Part shown: positions 4,872-5,343 of the stretch, one piece after another
Layout of the letters: every line of letters starts with the position of its first letter
How positions within the stretch are numbered: the first letter of the stretch is position 1
Source: Phycisphaerae bacterium
GTDB lineage: Bacteria; Planctomycetota; Phycisphaerae; Sedimentisphaerales; SG8-4
Direction: 5' to 3'
Length of the DNA: 5,343 bases
Assembly: GCA_030603035.1 (NCBI GenBank)
Contig: JAUVYQ010000165.1
Span: forward strand, 1-5,343
Notes under the pieces: generated by a model
Databases searched by the model: none
Seen by the model: the letters and a program-made list of their open reading frames with translations, nothing else
What the model was told of the DNA's origin: nothing
Made by a program: the position numbers and the translations under genes

Positions 4872-4916
4872 TACGGGATTTGAAGGGGGTTTCTCTTGGG
4901 AGAGACCCTTTTTTTT
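4847..4916 (+). ncRNA. Putative antisense RNA controlling rep (copy-number control)
   Basis: The predicted transcript is about 70 nt and fully complementary to the rep mRNA leader, including the GGGAG site and the leader ORF. It has a 5' single-stranded segment, a stem-loop UCCCG/CGGGA with a 7-nt loop (4862-4878), and a terminator hairpin with eight T. This matches the architecture of small counter-transcribed RNAs that repress plasmid rep genes. I have no expression evidence, and I see no other rightward gene that this terminator could serve. Confidence 0.55.
4887..4916 (+). terminator. Strong intrinsic terminator, rightward
   Basis: GGGTTTCTC (4887-4895) pairs with GAGAGACCC (4900-4908) over nine pairs (one G-U), loop TTGG, followed directly by eight T (4909-4916). 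It works only on plus-strand transcripts, while all protein genes are on the minus strand. Confidence 0.88.
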
Positions 4917-4917
4917 A

Positions 4918-5274
4918 GTTATGATTCCGGTTCAAGCAGAACTCACTTATGGTCCCCGATGGGAATGTGAGCGCTGAACGGGGAGAACTCGAAAATTACC
5001 CGGCTCGGCTCAGAATTACAAGAAAAATATGTCCCGGCCGACCGGGATCACTGATCAGGCTGTAAAATTGTTTCCGGCCGGATGTAAAAATGTTTCGTTT
5101 TAGGCAGCATCGATGAGGCTACCAGGGAGCTGAAGGCGCCGACGCTGCGGGAACGTAAAATGCCAGTAGAGAAAAACATAGTTTTTAGCTAATGCTGAAA
5201 TCGAGATTTTAAGTTTCGCATTATAAAATCTTGGGCCGGAGATCCATGGAGTCGATTTTTTTCCCCTGTGGCGT
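4918..5274. other. Intergenic region between lipoprotein and rep; possible origin elements
   Basis: No gene is supported; a 63-codon minus-strand frame (5291-5100) starts inside the lipoprotein gene without a ribosome binding site. The leader and promoter of rep must lie here unless rep is read from the upstream operon. The best minus-strand promoter candidate is TTGTAA, 17 bp, TAATTT within about 4995-5025, and it is weak. Other elements are a hairpin TCCCGG-ccga-CCGGGA (5032-5047), CCCCG/CGGGG near 4956-4985, the 22-bp-spaced repeat at 5061-5096, and an 8-bp inverted repeat AGATTTTA/TAAAATCT (5204-5231). I see no clear terminator after the lipoprotein stop. Confidence 0.5.
5061..5096 (+). 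repeat. 14-bp direct repeat at 22-bp spacing around a palindrome (iteron-like)
   Basis: TGTAAAATTGTTTC (5061-5074) and TGTAAAAATGTTTC (5083-5096) differ at one base and start 22 bp apart, about two helical turns. Between them lies the 10-bp palindrome TCCGGCCGGA (5073-5082). Iterons bound by plasmid Rep proteins often have this period, but only two copies are visible. Confidence 0.5.
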
Positions 5275-5343
5275 TTAAGGATCAGAAGCAATTATGATAC
5301 GGTATGAATCACCGGAATTCGATAATTCATCATTGAATATCCA
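5275..5343 (-). CDS. Collagen-like lipoprotein, C-terminal end (other side of junction)
   Basis: This is the 3' end of the gene beginning at 379. Bases 5331-5343 duplicate 1-13; from 5330 the frame adds DELSNSGDSYRIIIASDP and stops at TAA (5277-5275). The joined protein has 144 residues. The added tail is in frame, alternates hydrophobic and polar residues like the preceding beta-rich part, and ends at a plausible length. This is the main biological support for circularity. Confidence 0.85.
   Translation of the reverse strand, partial: WIFNDELSNSGDSYRIIIASDP
5331..5343. repeat. 13-bp terminal duplication, right copy
   Basis: Identical to bases 1-13. The duplicated bases should be counted once when the circle is closed. 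Confidence 0.88.

Noticed and set aside
5100..5291. 63-codon minus-strand frame after the lipoprotein
   Set aside because: TTG start inside the lipoprotein gene, no ribosome binding site, no recognisable domain; kept in mind only as a possible remnant.

Overview
The window looks like one complete small circular replicon, a plasmid or plasmid-like element of about 5,330 bp. Bases 1-13 repeat exactly as 5331-5343. An open reading frame entering base 1 on the minus strand continues in frame through the far end of the window to a stop at 5275-5277. The host is a bacterium. The evidence is a textbook sigma70-type promoter (TTGACA, 16 bp, TATATT), strong Shine-Dalgarno sequences, a lipoprotein signal peptide and an intrinsic terminator. 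I cannot name the phylum from the sequence.

All three protein genes lie on the minus strand, in the order recombinase (1034-393), collagen-like lipoprotein (379 through the junction to 5275), and replication protein (4846-3380). The recombinase is a tyrosine recombinase reduced to little more than its catalytic domain. The lipoprotein has 17 Gly-X-Y triplets directly after the lipidated cysteine. The two genes are 13 nt apart and share one good promoter. The third protein carries archaeo-eukaryotic primase (AEP/PrimPol) motifs and a PriCT-like helical domain but no helicase, and is the likely replication initiator.

Upstream of the replication gene is what looks like a copy-number control module. 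A very short leader ORF overlaps the rep start. Opposite it, on the plus strand, are a candidate promoter, a stem-loop and a strong intrinsic terminator that together would give an antisense RNA of about 70 nt covering the rep leader. Between 4918 and 5274 are a hairpin, a 14-bp repeat at 22-bp spacing and a palindrome, plausible cis-acting replication elements.

About half of the circle, mostly 1035-3379, has no convincing gene but is far from featureless. It holds a G- and purine-rich tract of small GNA-loop hairpins (about 1450-1830), a 44-bp tandem array (1836-2143), a second array with the same 44-bp period but a different body (2321-2503), an AT-rich island with a dif-like dyad (2640-2780), a cluster of strong hairpins (2799-2928) and two further copies of the first 44-bp unit (3081-3168). 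The arrays and the antisense/leader module are the parts most worth following up.
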